Assembly: GCA_965212205.1 (NCBI GenBank)
Contig: CBDBUX010000001.1
Span: 310,001 to 374,000 of the forward strand
From: JAHEJJ01 sp965212205
GTDB lineage: Bacteria > Bacteroidota > Bacteroidia > Flavobacteriales > Flavobacteriaceae
Length of the DNA stretch: 64,000 nucleotides
Direction of reading: 5' to 3'
The notes under the pieces are model-generated. The model made no database searches. It was not told the DNA's origin and was given only the letters and a program-made list of their open reading frames with translations. Every line of letters begins with the position of its first letter. Positions within the stretch are counted from its first letter, which is position 1. Shown here one piece after another: positions 7,939 through 16,271 of the stretch. The translations under genes were made by a program, and so were the position numbers.

Positions 7939-8174
7939 GATTAAACATTTTGAATTACTATAACATTTATAAGACACTCATAATTAAGGATATAATAATT
8001 TAATGCTTTTTTGGATTAAACCGGATTCAACCGGTAAGTTATCGGCATCCTTCGGACAGAAAAAACATTACTTCATCCTTAGACGTTATGATAAATTGCA
8101 TTTATGGAATATTATCGCCAGGCTCTACTTTGATCCAAAGAGCCACAGAAATCATATTAATCAACTCAATAATT

Positions 8175-8696
8175 ATGAAGAATTTCATTCTATTTTTTGC
8201 AGTATTAACACTCCTTGCCAGTTGCCAGGAGAAAGCAGCTCCGGTTGAGAAAGAAGAGGTAGCTGAAGTTGATCCTAATCTCGAAAATTTTCACAAGAAT
8301 GTAGAGACTACAAAAGCCTTTCTCAAGGCGTTTTGTGAAAAGGATACTACGAAGATGTTTTCTTATGTCAGCGAAGACTTTATCTGGTCGCCACCTAGTG
8401 TAGGACAGGATAGCCTTCCGAGAGCCACCTGGGAAGAAGCTATGAAAGGCTTTATGGCGGCCTATAATGATATTGAATTCACCAACGGTCTTTACTATGC
8501 AGGTCTGGGAGAGGATCAAAAACCTAACGGAGATGTACGCGTCTATGGTTTATGGAAATCAAAGATGGCAGAATCGGGTGATGAGCAGCGTCTAAAATGG
8601 TATTCGGTGCTGTTTTTCAACGAGGAAGGAAAAGCCGTCCACTCGGCAGAATGGTACGATACAGCAGACTTAACAAGGCCTTATACGGGCGAATAA
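8175..8696 (+). CDS. Lipoprotein with an NTF2/SnoaL-like domain
   Basis: 173 residues from the ATG at 8175. Twenty-nine codons of an upstream extension are rejected because the lipoprotein signal (MKNFILFFAVLTLLASCQEK, lipobox LASC) starts here. The mature part fits the NTF2-like cone fold: a helix (ETTKAFLKAFCEKDTTKMFS), then YVSEDFIWSPPSVGQ, RATWEEAMKGFMAAYNDIEF, and paired strands ending VHSAEWYDTAD. Such domains bind small ligands or act as isomerases or dehydratases; here it is a membrane-anchored lipoprotein of unknown substrate. Confidence 0.7.
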   Translation: MKNFILFFAVLTLLASCQEKAAPVEKEEVAEVDPNLENFHKNVETTKAFLKAFCEKDTTKMFSYVSEDFIWSPPSVGQDSLPRATWEEAMKGFMAAYNDIEFTNGLYYAGLGEDQKPNGDVRVYGLWKSKMAESGDEQRLKWYSVLFFNEEGKAVHSAEWYDTADLTRPYTGE

Positions 8697-8714
8697 ATGT
8701 ATTGGAAGTCGATT

Positions 8715-8738
8715 AAACCCTGGTTTTAACCGGGGTTT
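8715..8738 (+). terminator. Terminator-like hairpin after the lipoprotein gene
   Basis: AAACCCTGGTT (8715-8725) pairs with AACCGGGGTTT (8728-8738), one G-T pair, followed by ATTTATC. The T run is weak, so termination may be partial. Confidence 0.45.
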
Positions 8739-8794
8739 ATTTATCAATTGCCATAGTAATTTGCATCGACATCATTCAAAATACTAATTAGCCG

Positions 8795-9130
8795 CTAGCG
8801 CTCAATGGAATCCACATCGATCCCAGCCTCGAGTAAAATATTGAATATGAGACGATATTCGTCTTTGCTGAACTCTCCGTCGGCATTGGCCATTTCATTC
8901 AACAAGACGGCAAGCGCCTGTTTTTTCTTATTGTTCATGCCCTTGAGGATCATCATACATTCCTTGGCGGTGATGGCCCTGGCCTCTTCCACCAATGCCC
9001 GGTCGAATTTAAGAATGGTCATTAATTGGGAAAGGAATTCCACCTCTTCCTGCTTAACCCGCCCATCTACTAAAATCACTTCGTCCACAGCTTTAACGAT
9101 GGCCAGTTTCTCTGCTAAATTAAAATCCAT
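8795..9130 (-). CDS. TerB-like helical protein
   Basis: 111 residues. The start (EKLAIVKAVDEVILVDGRV, then EEVEFLSQLM) and the internal LNEMANADGEFSKDEYRLI block carry the two acidic DG-x-[VF] turns of the TerB-like fold, where acidic residues bind metal. Stand-alone TerB-like proteins are widespread in Bacteroidota with no settled role; the name from tellurite resistance should not be read as function. It is monocistronic and convergent with the lipoprotein gene. Confidence 0.7.
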   Translation of the reverse strand: MDFNLAEKLAIVKAVDEVILVDGRVKQEEVEFLSQLMTILKFDRALVEEARAITAKECMMILKGMNNKKKQALAVLLNEMANADGEFSKDEYRLIFNILLEAGIDVDSIER

Positions 9131-9321
9131 ATGTCCATTTTTTAGAGGTATACAAGGTAAAGAAAATTCTTCAAGCTACCTTATGAATATCGTAAGCGTT
9201 AAAGGAGGATTCATAACCCACTCGAATCCTTTGAATTACAATGTATAATTATAGAATACTATGTGTTTTAATAGCGATAAAAGGACAAAAATGATGAAAA
9301 TAACCTGATAACAAATTCAAT

Positions 9322-10626
9322 ATGACTGAACCCAAAGGCCTTTTAGGTCCTGTTTCTACCACAGAGCGCATCCGTTCACTCGATGTATTAAGAGGCGTAG
9401 CTCTCCTCGGAATTTTATTGATGAATATCACCGGATTCGGACTTGTCTTTATGGCCTATGTGGACCCCACAGTGCAGGGCGGTGATGAGGGCTACAATCT
9501 CCTGGTATGGCTTATAAACAATTTGTTTTTCGAGGGCACCATGAGAGCTTTGTTTTCAATGCTATTTGGTGTGGGTATGGTGCTGATGACTTCCCGTATG
9601 ATCGGTCGCGGGGGCGGTATCGAGGTGGCCGATATCTATTATAGGCGTACCATCTGGCTTTTGATCTTTGGGCTTATCCATGGCTATTTGATCTTGTGGA
9701 CAGGCGATATTCTTTTTGCCTATGGCCTTTGGGGCTTATTTCTTTTCCCTTTTAGAAATACAAACCCAAGAAAACTCATCATCGCAGTCGCTGTGTTAAC
9801 GCTCATTGGTGTTGGTTTGCAATATGGCAAGTATAGTGAACTGGGGAAGTACAAAATGCAATATGAAGCTGCCCAGGCTTATAATGAAAGCCAGGATTTA
9901 CCCAAAGAAGTCAGAGAAGGGAAAGAGGCATGGGAAGGTATAGCGGCAGAACTTAAACCTGATAAAGAAAAGATCACCGAAGACACCGAGAGTATGCATA
10001 AAGGATACTTCGATCTGGTTTTATTCCTTGCGCCGGTAAACCGGATGATGCAGACAACGTTTAATTACGATTATAATCCCTGGGATGTCCTGGCCATGAT
10101 GCTTTTGGGGATGGCGCTTTTTAAGATGGGAGTGATTACAGCAGAGCTGAAAACCAGGTCGTACCTATTAATGATCCTGATCGGATATGGTATTGGAATC
10201 CCCATTAATTACTACGAATCCAACATCTTATTGGAAAACGAATTCTCAATACTTTCATTTTACCAGTCGGGTCTTACCTATCCCTTTGGCAGAATAGCGA
10301 TGTCTTTCGGTCATATCGGGCTGGTGATGATCTTTTGTAAGCTGAACATTCTTGGTTTTCTGAGAAACGCACTGGCTGCAGTTGGGAGAATGGCGCTTAC
10401 AAATTATATTATGCACTCGGTAATTTGTGCCTTTGTTTTCACCGGAATAGGCTTCTCACTTTTTGGAAAACTACAACGCTACGAACTTTACTATGTGGTA
10501 TTGGCCATCTGGGTTTTTCAACTGATCGCAAGTCCTATATGGTTGAAATACTTCCGATTTGGCCCCCTGGAATGGTTATGGAGAAGTCTTACCTATAAAA
10601 AGACCCAAGCTTTCAGGCGAAAATAA
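9322..10626 (+). CDS. DUF418-family multi-span membrane protein (YeiB-like)
   Basis: 434 residues. The N-terminus RIRSLDVLRGVALLGILLMN is the family signature. About ten membrane helices follow, with a hydrophilic insert at roughly 190-225 and a C-terminal DUF418 block (FGRIAMSFGHIGLVMIF, ALAAVGRMALTNYIMHS, FGPLEWLWRSLTY). The last motif is strongly conserved in the family. The family is related to membrane acyltransferases, but substrates are not established. It stands alone upstream of the GTPase cassette. Confidence 0.85.
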   Translation: MTEPKGLLGPVSTTERIRSLDVLRGVALLGILLMNITGFGLVFMAYVDPTVQGGDEGYNLLVWLINNLFFEGTMRALFSMLFGVGMVLMTSRMIGRGGGIEVADIYYRRTIWLLIFGLIHGYLILWTGDILFAYGLWGLFLFPFRNTNPRKLIIAVAVLTLIGVGLQYGKYSELGKYKMQYEAAQAYNESQDLPKEVREGKEAWEGIAAELKPDKEKITEDTESMHKGYFDLVLFLAPVNRMMQTTFNYDYNPWDVLAMMLLGMALFKMGVITAELKTRSYLLMILIGYGIGIPINYYESNILLENEFSILSFYQSGLTYPFGRIAMSFGHIGLVMIFCKLNILGFLRNALAAVGRMALTNYIMHSVICAFVFTGIGFSLFGKLQRYELYYVVLAIWVFQLIASPIWLKYFRFGPLEWLWRSLTYKKTQAFRRK

Positions 10627-10796
10627 ACTCCAGTTTAACCAATAATCTGCAAATTGTAAGGGCGCTTTTATCGGGGTGCGACCATCATCGCATGTTGGTT
10701 CGTAATAATCTAGAAATCAATATGATTAAAAGGCTGTATTTTTTCTTATATTTAGTTTTTACGATTGAAAAAATAACGAAAAACCATACAGCCAAG

Positions 10797-11162
10797 ATGT
10801 CGCAAACTAAATCTGATCAAATCACCGCTGATCAATCCAGGGAAGATGCCCTGTCTAAATCTAAGATTGAGGTCATAAAAAACCTGATTTTCGGGGAAAA
10901 TATTCAAGCATATGACGAGGAATTCGAGACCCTTAAAAAGAATATACTGGATAAAAAGAAAGCGCTCGAAGTACTTATAGAAGAAGTACGAACCGATCTG
11001 CACAAATCCGTTGACGATATATCTGTCGATGTACATCTGAGAATTACAGAATTAGAAGAAAAACTCGAAAGCAAAATCGAAACCCTGGAGGAAGAAACCC
11101 TAGACAAGGAATTGCTGGGAACACTTTTTGTACAAATCGGCGAGAGAATCCTCGGCAAATAG
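10797..11162 (+). CDS. Coiled-coil protein, first gene of the GTPase cassette
   Basis: 121 residues from the ATG at 10797 (MSQTKSDQITADQ); the 35 upstream codons read like untranslated AT-rich leader. After IEVIKNLIFGENIQAY comes a long charged heptad region (about 45-105, EEFETLKKNILDKKKALEVL, LRITELEEKLESKIETLEEE) predicted to be coiled coil. The LIFGE start of the coil resembles the N-terminal part of larger bacterial proteins that also carry the C-terminal domain found in the next gene. I infer these two genes are a split version of that architecture. It lies 21 nt before the next gene. Confidence 0.7.
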   Translation: MSQTKSDQITADQSREDALSKSKIEVIKNLIFGENIQAYDEEFETLKKNILDKKKALEVLIEEVRTDLHKSVDDISVDVHLRITELEEKLESKIETLEEETLDKELLGTLFVQIGERILGK

Positions 11163-11183
11163 GCCTAATCATATACTAGAGCG

Positions 11184-12035
11184 ATGAGGGAAGAGGACAA
11201 ACTGGATATCATTAGAGATATCCTTCTGACGGATGACAAGTCTCTGCAGGAAGATATGGCAAAAAGGATTGAATTGCTTGAGCATCTTCTTAACGATGAG
11301 AAAGAACTGGCAAACAAGGTCGACCCCCTGATCAAGTATCAACTCCGGGAATTTACCAAAAGAATACCGCGTACACTGGGCCCCACCATCACCGCTACTT
11401 TAAAGCAGGAAATCAAGAACCATAAAGATGAAGTTGTGGATGCGTTATATCCCGTTCTTGGTAAGATGGTGAAGAAGTACGTAGCCCAGGAGATGAAGCT
11501 ATTATCCGAAAAGATCGATAATCAACTCAGTTTCATCAAGCGCTGGAAAAGAAGGCTTAGATCCTGGTTTACCGGGGTAAAGGAGGAAGAATTGATTTTA
11601 AGGAACCTCTCTGCAGCCAAAATCGAGCAGGTCTTACTTATCGAAAGAGATACGGGAATTTTAAAAGCCAGTTATTCAAAAACGAGCAGTATAGACAAGG
11701 AGATGATATCCGGCATGTTAACGGCCATTAAAAGTTTTGTAGAAGACGCTTATTACAAGAAAAACCAGAACCTTGAGCTTATCGAATATGAGTCTTATAA
11801 TATTCATCTGCAAAGCTTTGTCACGCATTATGTGGCAGTGGTAATCTCGGGGAATTATATTATGCAATCAAAAAATAAGTTACAGGATCTCATCTTCAAT
11901 TTTTATTACAACTTCATGGCAATGAATCTCGACCTTGTTTTTAATTCTGAAAGTTCGGAAAAGAAGGTGAAAATGATAGACCGGGAACTACTGGAGAAAG
12001 AATTGGAACAAAATTTTGGTAATGCACAACTCTAA
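11184..12035 (+). CDS. Helical protein with C-terminal roadblock/longin-like domain
   Basis: 283 residues. The N-terminal half is helical (about 1-130, with LANKVDPLIKYQLREFTKRI and VVDALYPVLGKMVKKYV). A basic stretch (IKRWKRRLRSWFTG) links it to a C-terminal alpha/beta domain at about 145-260: KIEQVLLIERDTGILKAS, then DKEMISGMLTAIKSFVEDA, then VTHYVAVVISGNYIM. The LIxRxTG and SGMLTAI-x-F-V-x-D elements recur in bacterial proteins encoded beside small GTPases, and I read the fold as roadblock/longin-like. By analogy with MglB and other roadblock partners it could regulate the GTPase whose start codon it overlaps by 14 nt. Role inferred, not shown. Confidence 0.65.
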   Translation: MREEDKLDIIRDILLTDDKSLQEDMAKRIELLEHLLNDEKELANKVDPLIKYQLREFTKRIPRTLGPTITATLKQEIKNHKDEVVDALYPVLGKMVKKYVAQEMKLLSEKIDNQLSFIKRWKRRLRSWFTGVKEEELILRNLSAAKIEQVLLIERDTGILKASYSKTSSIDKEMISGMLTAIKSFVEDAYYKKNQNLELIEYESYNIHLQSFVTHYVAVVISGNYIMQSKNKLQDLIFNFYYNFMAMNLDLVFNSESSEKKVKMIDRELLEKELEQNFGNAQL

Positions 12036-12510
12036 AAAAGTTGTACTGTTGGGTCATTTCGGAGTTGGCAAAACCTCTCTCATCCGCAGATTTGTTGAAA
12101 ATAGCTTCTCGGACAAATACAAGGTTACCATTGGGGTTCATATAAGCAAAAAAGTAGTAAGACTAGATGATAATCAATCCATAAGCCTTATCATTTGGGA
12201 TTTGGAAGGAACAGATGAACTGGCAAGTATAAGAGACTCACTATTGTTGGGTACTCATGGCATTATCTATGTTTTTGACCTAAGCAGACCATCGACCTTT
12301 GCGGATCTGGATAGGGACATTGAACTCATTAAAGACCGCTTGTCCGGAACGCCGATGATTACTGTGGGCAATAAAAAAGATTTAATCGACCAAGAAACAT
12401 TGGAAAGCCTGTATCAGCAACACTCCTTATCCTTTGATTTTTTGACAAGCGCTAAAACCGGCAATACAGTTCCCGACGCTTTTCAAAACCTGGCCAACGC
12501 TTTAGTATAG
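12022..12510 (+). CDS. Rab/Ras-like small GTPase
   Basis: 162 residues from the ATG at 12022, 14 nt inside the previous gene; a TTG 6 nt earlier is less likely. All five G motifs are present: P-loop GHFGVGKT (11-18), switch I Thr36, D60-L-E-G63, NKKD (117-120) and SAK (143-145). The residue after D-x-x-G, where Ras and Rab have the catalytic glutamine, is Thr64, so intrinsic hydrolysis may be slow or need a partner. There is no C-terminal cysteine for lipidation, as usual for bacterial members. The stop codon abuts the ATG of the histidine kinase, so the two are probably translationally coupled. Confidence 0.85.
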   Translation: MHNSKKVVLLGHFGVGKTSLIRRFVENSFSDKYKVTIGVHISKKVVRLDDNQSISLIIWDLEGTDELASIRDSLLLGTHGIIYVFDLSRPSTFADLDRDIELIKDRLSGTPMITVGNKKDLIDQETLESLYQQHSLSFDFLTSAKTGNTVPDAFQNLANALV

Positions 12511-14031
12511 ATGTTTTCGGAACTTAAAGACCAATATATACGTGGCAGAATTCAATGTATTCTTGTCAATACCGAGGGGATAGTCATCCAGAGCGATCAA
12601 ATTTTATTCCCGGTGGCTACCGGTAAACCTATAACAGAAGTACACCCATTTTTTGAAACCATCAAATTTACAGGAGAGATCCCGGCACAGGATTTGACGA
12701 TTCCCTGTGTTCATTTTCAATGGGATAACAGGTATTTGATAGCGGATATTAGCATACAGGAACAACCTAACGGTTTGTTGATTTTTATACATGATCTTAC
12801 GGAACACTATACGGAATATCAGAAAGTTGCACAGCTACGAAACGAATCTATTGTAAAAGCCGAACGCGCAGCAATAAAAAACCTGGAATTCGAAGAACGC
12901 GAAAAGTTTAAGAATACCTTTATTCAGAATTTTAGCCATGAACTTCGAAATCCACTCACCAGTATCATTGCCATGTCAGAAGTTCTTGGCAACACCGAAC
13001 TGTCTGATGAACAAAAAATTATACTAGAGTTTTTACGGGATTCTAATTATCATTTAAAATCATTGTTGGAAGATATTCTAAGCTTAAGCCTGATTTCCAC
13101 AGGACAACTCAAGCTCGAAAACAAAGTTTTTAATCTTTCCAGAATGCTCCAGTTACTCGCCTTTTCATTTGGTACCAAAGCCAAAAAAAAAGGAATAAAT
13201 TTTGAACTTACAGCGGATCCAGAACTCCCTGAATTGGTAGAAGGTGACCGTACCAGGCTGTATCAAGTTCTAAGCAACTTATTGGAAAACGCTCTGAAAT
13301 ATACTGATTCAGGCAAATTTGCATTAGAGGTGCATTGCAATCAAAAGAGGGCTCATAGGGCTAGTTTGAGTTTCCGTGTATCAGATACGGGCCCCGGAAT
13401 ACCCGAAGAGGAAATTCCGTTGATTTTTGAAAGCTTTAAGCGGTTAAATGAATCAAAGTCAGGAACCGGATTAGGATTATCTATAGTAAGTGGTTTGCTA
13501 AAAATGATGGGAAGCCAGATCAAAGTAGATTCCTTACCTGATAACGGAAGCATTTTTTCTTTTGATTTAGTATTGAGCTATCCGGGACAATTGAAAAGTA
13601 AGTTTCTTACAGATAAAAACAACGGATCTGCAATAGCTTCTAAAGGCACAGGAACTAAGGCTTACAGACTACTTTATGTAGAGGATGATGAGCGACTACA
13701 GCTCGCGGTATTTAAATGGTTGCTGGACGTCGGAGAATTCCAAATCGACCTGTTAGACGATGGTTCAAAGGTGATCGACCAATTGATGTCTCAGCATTAT
13801 GACCTGTTGCTGCTCGATGTTCATCTTCCAAATGTAAGCGGCGATCATCTTACCAGACTTATACGGGAACTTCCCTTAGGAAATCTTAGCAAGATTCCTA
13901 TAATCGGCATTACGGCCTTTGCCTATAAAGATGATATTGAAAGACTACTGAAAGCAGGTATGAATAAAGTTTTACCTAAGCCTTTTGATCAGAAGGTCCT
14001 TTATGATACTATCAAGCAATTGGTAAAGTGA
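12511..14031 (+). CDS. Hybrid histidine kinase with C-terminal receiver
   Basis: 506 residues, no membrane helix. Residues 1-105 look like a PAS-type sensor (VNTEGIVIQSDQILFPVATG, LLIFIHDLTEHY). A coil follows, then the dimerisation domain with phospho-acceptor His143 (FSHELRNPLTSI), the ATPase with N box (LSNLLENALKYTD), G1 (DTGPGIPEEE) and G2 (GTGLGLSIV), and a receiver (LLYVEDDE, phospho-acceptor Asp436 in LLLDVHLP, Lys in LPKPF). No DNA-binding output is attached, so a downstream phosphotransfer partner must lie elsewhere. It begins directly at the GTPase stop, suggesting that GTPase state feeds the kinase (inference). Confidence 0.9.
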   Translation: MFSELKDQYIRGRIQCILVNTEGIVIQSDQILFPVATGKPITEVHPFFETIKFTGEIPAQDLTIPCVHFQWDNRYLIADISIQEQPNGLLIFIHDLTEHYTEYQKVAQLRNESIVKAERAAIKNLEFEEREKFKNTFIQNFSHELRNPLTSIIAMSEVLGNTELSDEQKIILEFLRDSNYHLKSLLEDILSLSLISTGQLKLENKVFNLSRMLQLLAFSFGTKAKKKGINFELTADPELPELVEGDRTRLYQVLSNLLENALKYTDSGKFALEVHCNQKRAHRASLSFRVSDTGPGIPEEEIPLIFESFKRLNESKSGTGLGLSIVSGLLKMMGSQIKVDSLPDNGSIFSFDLVLSYPGQLKSKFLTDKNNGSAIASKGTGTKAYRLLYVEDDERLQLAVFKWLLDVGEFQIDLLDDGSKVIDQLMSQHYDLLLLDVHLPNVSGDHLTRLIRELPLGNLSKIPIIGITAFAYKDDIERLLKAGMNKVLPKPFDQKVLYDTIKQLVK

Positions 14032-14073
14032 TCTAACCGAGTCATAAAGTAAGAAAATACTTCAAATGTTGCA

Positions 14074-14105
14074 TTTTATCGATAATATATAACCTTTTAT
14101 CGATA
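14074..14105. repeat. Two TTTTATCGATA direct repeats, 21 bp apart
   Basis: TTTTATCGATA occurs at 14074-14084 and again at 14095-14105, start to start 21 bp, which is two helical turns. Each copy contains the palindrome TATCGATA. It lies in the 203-bp gap before the small membrane gene at 14235. The spacing suits two dimers of a regulator on one face of the helix; no regulator is identified. Confidence 0.45.
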
Positions 14106-14114
14106 TTTAGAACA

Positions 14115-14186
14115 ATGACCTTCATTCTTTCCTGTGCTCTCATTTCGGTTTTTAGTTTTATATCCATTCAAATTAAAAGCGGCTGA
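14115..14186 (+). CDS. Doubtful 23-residue hydrophobic peptide
   Basis: ATG to TGA encodes one hydrophobic helix (ILSCALISVFSFISIQI). It sits 10 nt downstream of the direct repeats. It is too short to judge and could be chance or a leader peptide. Confidence 0.15.
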   Translation: MTFILSCALISVFSFISIQIKSG

Positions 14187-14234
14187 GCCCTTCTATTTTG
14201 AGTGAAATGCAACAACCGATAATCTTAAATACAT

Positions 14235-14465
14235 ATGGAATTACCGGCCCTCGCAGAGGTGCTTTTCATTATCAGCGCGATCATCTTTTTGTTCACCGTG
14301 ATACTGATACTGAAATCTGGGATCCTCTGGGAAAAACATGAGGATCAATTGAAAAAAAAGGATCGGAGCAGCAAGGACAAAAAAAGTTCTGAAACACAAT
14401 TTAAAGGGGCCAATCAGATTTCATCAAATGATAAAGAGAAAGATATATTGAACGGCAATGACTGA
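14235..14465 (+). CDS. Small single-span membrane protein with charged tail
   Basis: 76 residues: one membrane helix at about 7-28 (EVLFIISAIIFLFTVILILK), then a strongly charged, low-complexity cytoplasmic tail (KKKDRSSKDKKSS, SSNDKEKDILNGND). No family recognised. Two TTTTATCGATA repeats upstream suggest regulated transcription. The 290 bp after it hold only a terminator at 14591. Confidence 0.5.
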   Translation: MELPALAEVLFIISAIIFLFTVILILKSGILWEKHEDQLKKKDRSSKDKKSSETQFKGANQISSNDKEKDILNGND

Positions 14466-14590
14466 TTTAAAATCGATATAACCAAATATTAACTATGCTA
14501 ACACTAACCATTTTTTAAGTGCGGATTGGCAGAATGTCAATGCACGCGAGCCAAGTAATTCATTGGGTTAGTTAATTTTTTTTGGTTTTA

Positions 14591-14617
14591 GGGCCTCGTT
14601 AATCGGGGCCCTTTTTT
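14591..14617 (+). terminator. Intrinsic terminator
   Basis: GGGCCTCG pairs with CGGGGCCC (one G-T pair) around TTAA and is followed by six T. It ends plus-strand transcription from the small membrane gene at 14235, about 125 bp downstream of its stop; the bases between show nothing else I can name. Confidence 0.75.
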
Positions 14618-14757
14618 CAACCACCTTTAAAATGAGATCACTATGTATGAATTTAAAAGACGGCACAGGTCTTTTCTGGCTTGGTATAATTATTTGCAGA
14701 AGTATGTAAAATCCCGAGACAGAACGATGTTTCGCACTACTAAATATAAACCAAGCC

Positions 14758-15432
14758 ATGAGAACTATTCTAATGATGTCGTTATTGATCCTTTTTCAAG
14801 TAATGGACGGAGAAAAAGGGCAGATACTTTGGGCTGTACTTAAATCCGAAGATAACTCGCAGATTTCCAAAGTCGGGGCTCTTACCGCTCCAGGGATAGC
14901 TAACTATACTGACACGCTGTTGGTCCACTACCCAATTACTGAGGAATACCCAAAACCAAAAACGCTCATAACGCCTTACCTTAATAATTCATTGGCAGGT
15001 TTTAAGGAAGCCCTCGCTTTTCGTGAATCGGGTGGAGATTACCGTACTGTTAACAGCTTGGGCTATGTAGGAAAGTATCAATTTGGAGTAAGCACCCTGG
15101 AAGTTCTGGGGATACGAAAAGTTGAGCGGTTTTTACAGGACCCTGCATTGCAGGAAAAGATCTTTCTTGCCTATCTGGCAAGGAATAAGTGGCTCCTGAG
15201 AAAGGAGATCCTTGCCTACAATAGTCATAAGATCAACGGACTGCAGGTAAGCGAATCAGGGATGCTTGCTGCTGCGCATTTGGCAGGAGCTGGTAATGTT
15301 AAGAAATATCTCAGATCCGCTGGGCGTTCAGATGTCGTCGATGCCTACGGAACTAAGTTGTCTCATTATTTAAAAGAGTTTTCGGGGTTCGACCTCTCAG
15401 AAATACCGGCTATAAGAATTCCTGAGCTCTAA
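14758..15432 (+). CDS. Lytic-transglycosylase-like exported protein
   Basis: 224 residues with an N-terminal hydrophobic segment (MRTILMMSLLILFQVM). The domain at about 80-215 carries FKEALAFRESGGDYRTVN with the Glu expected for an SLT-type catalytic acid, followed by GYVGKYQFGVSTL, then ESGMLAAAHLAGAGNVKKYL. This matches the goose-lysozyme/SLT-like proteins of Flavobacteriaceae, often annotated as peptidoglycan-binding proteins although no LysM repeat is present. A role in cell-wall cleavage is inferred. Confidence 0.75.
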   Translation: MRTILMMSLLILFQVMDGEKGQILWAVLKSEDNSQISKVGALTAPGIANYTDTLLVHYPITEEYPKPKTLITPYLNNSLAGFKEALAFRESGGDYRTVNSLGYVGKYQFGVSTLEVLGIRKVERFLQDPALQEKIFLAYLARNKWLLRKEILAYNSHKINGLQVSESGMLAAAHLAGAGNVKKYLRSAGRSDVVDAYGTKLSHYLKEFSGFDLSEIPAIRIPEL

Positions 15433-15445
15433 CGTTCTTCACATA

Positions 15446-16183
15446 TCATCTGAAAAGAATTAGGATGGCCCCCAGGCCGGTGAGTATCAGGATGAGTTTC
15501 CTGTAGAATTTTTCGCGGATCACGCTAACCAGTCTGACACCTGCAAAAAGTCCAAGAAAAAGCGCCGGAAGGAGTTTTAAATTTACCAGAAGGGTCTCAG
15601 GGCGTACTGTTTCCCAGACAAAAATATGAAACGGTATTTTTACCATATTGGTTATAAAAAATAGCCAGGCTGCTGTCCCGATAAACTCTTTTTTAGGCAA
15701 GCGCATGGCCAGGAAATAAATATTGGAGAAGGCACCGGCCAAATTGCCCAGCATGGTCGCAATACCAGCAGTAATACCCATGAAGCCGGCAAAAGCCCAA
15801 TGACGGGGAACCAGCTTTGACTTTCTCAGATCCCACCAGTACATAATCACAACACTGATTAAAATGATGGTAACCATCCAGAATTTGAAAGTTGCCTCCG
15901 GAAGATCTTTACCCAAAAACACTCCGATCAGAATTCCAGCCACCATCCAGGGGGCGAATCTTAGTATATACTGCCAGCGTGCATGCCTGTTATAATAAAG
16001 CACGGCAAATATATCACCTACAATTAGCATGGGAACAATTAAACCGGTAGACTCCCGGGCTCCAAAGGCAAGGGCCATTAAAGTAACCGTAACGATAGCG
16101 ATACCTTTGATCCCCGCTTTTGAAACTCCTAAAACAAAGGATGCAGTGAAGGCAAAAATCCAGGAGGTGAGTGAAATTTCCAA
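15446..16183 (-). CDS. TauE/SafE-family membrane exporter
   Basis: 245 residues, about eight membrane helices in two similar halves. Family marks are the first helix FTASFVLGVSKAGIKGIA and the second-half counterpart FMGITAGIATMLGNLAGAFS. Members export sulfite, sulfoacetate or other organosulfur anions; the substrate here is unknown. No ATG precedes the first helix before a stop codon, so a TTG at 16183 is taken as the start. It is convergent with the transglycosylase gene. Confidence 0.85.
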   Translation of the reverse strand: MEISLTSWIFAFTASFVLGVSKAGIKGIAIVTVTLMALAFGARESTGLIVPMLIVGDIFAVLYYNRHARWQYILRFAPWMVAGILIGVFLGKDLPEATFKFWMVTIILISVVIMYWWDLRKSKLVPRHWAFAGFMGITAGIATMLGNLAGAFSNIYFLAMRLPKKEFIGTAAWLFFITNMVKIPFHIFVWETVRPETLLVNLKLLPALFLGLFAGVRLVSVIREKFYRKLILILTGLGAILILFR

Positions 16184-16271
16184 TGCCTTAAGTTCACCCG
16201 GCGGTTAATGCCCAGGGCAATCAAAGGTATCTTAAAAAAATATATCTTTACGCAACAACCAACACCAAACT

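Noticed and set aside
14643..14843. 66-codon plus-strand frame before the transglycosylase-like gene
   Set aside because: It overlaps the signal peptide of the real gene in another frame and shows no motif.
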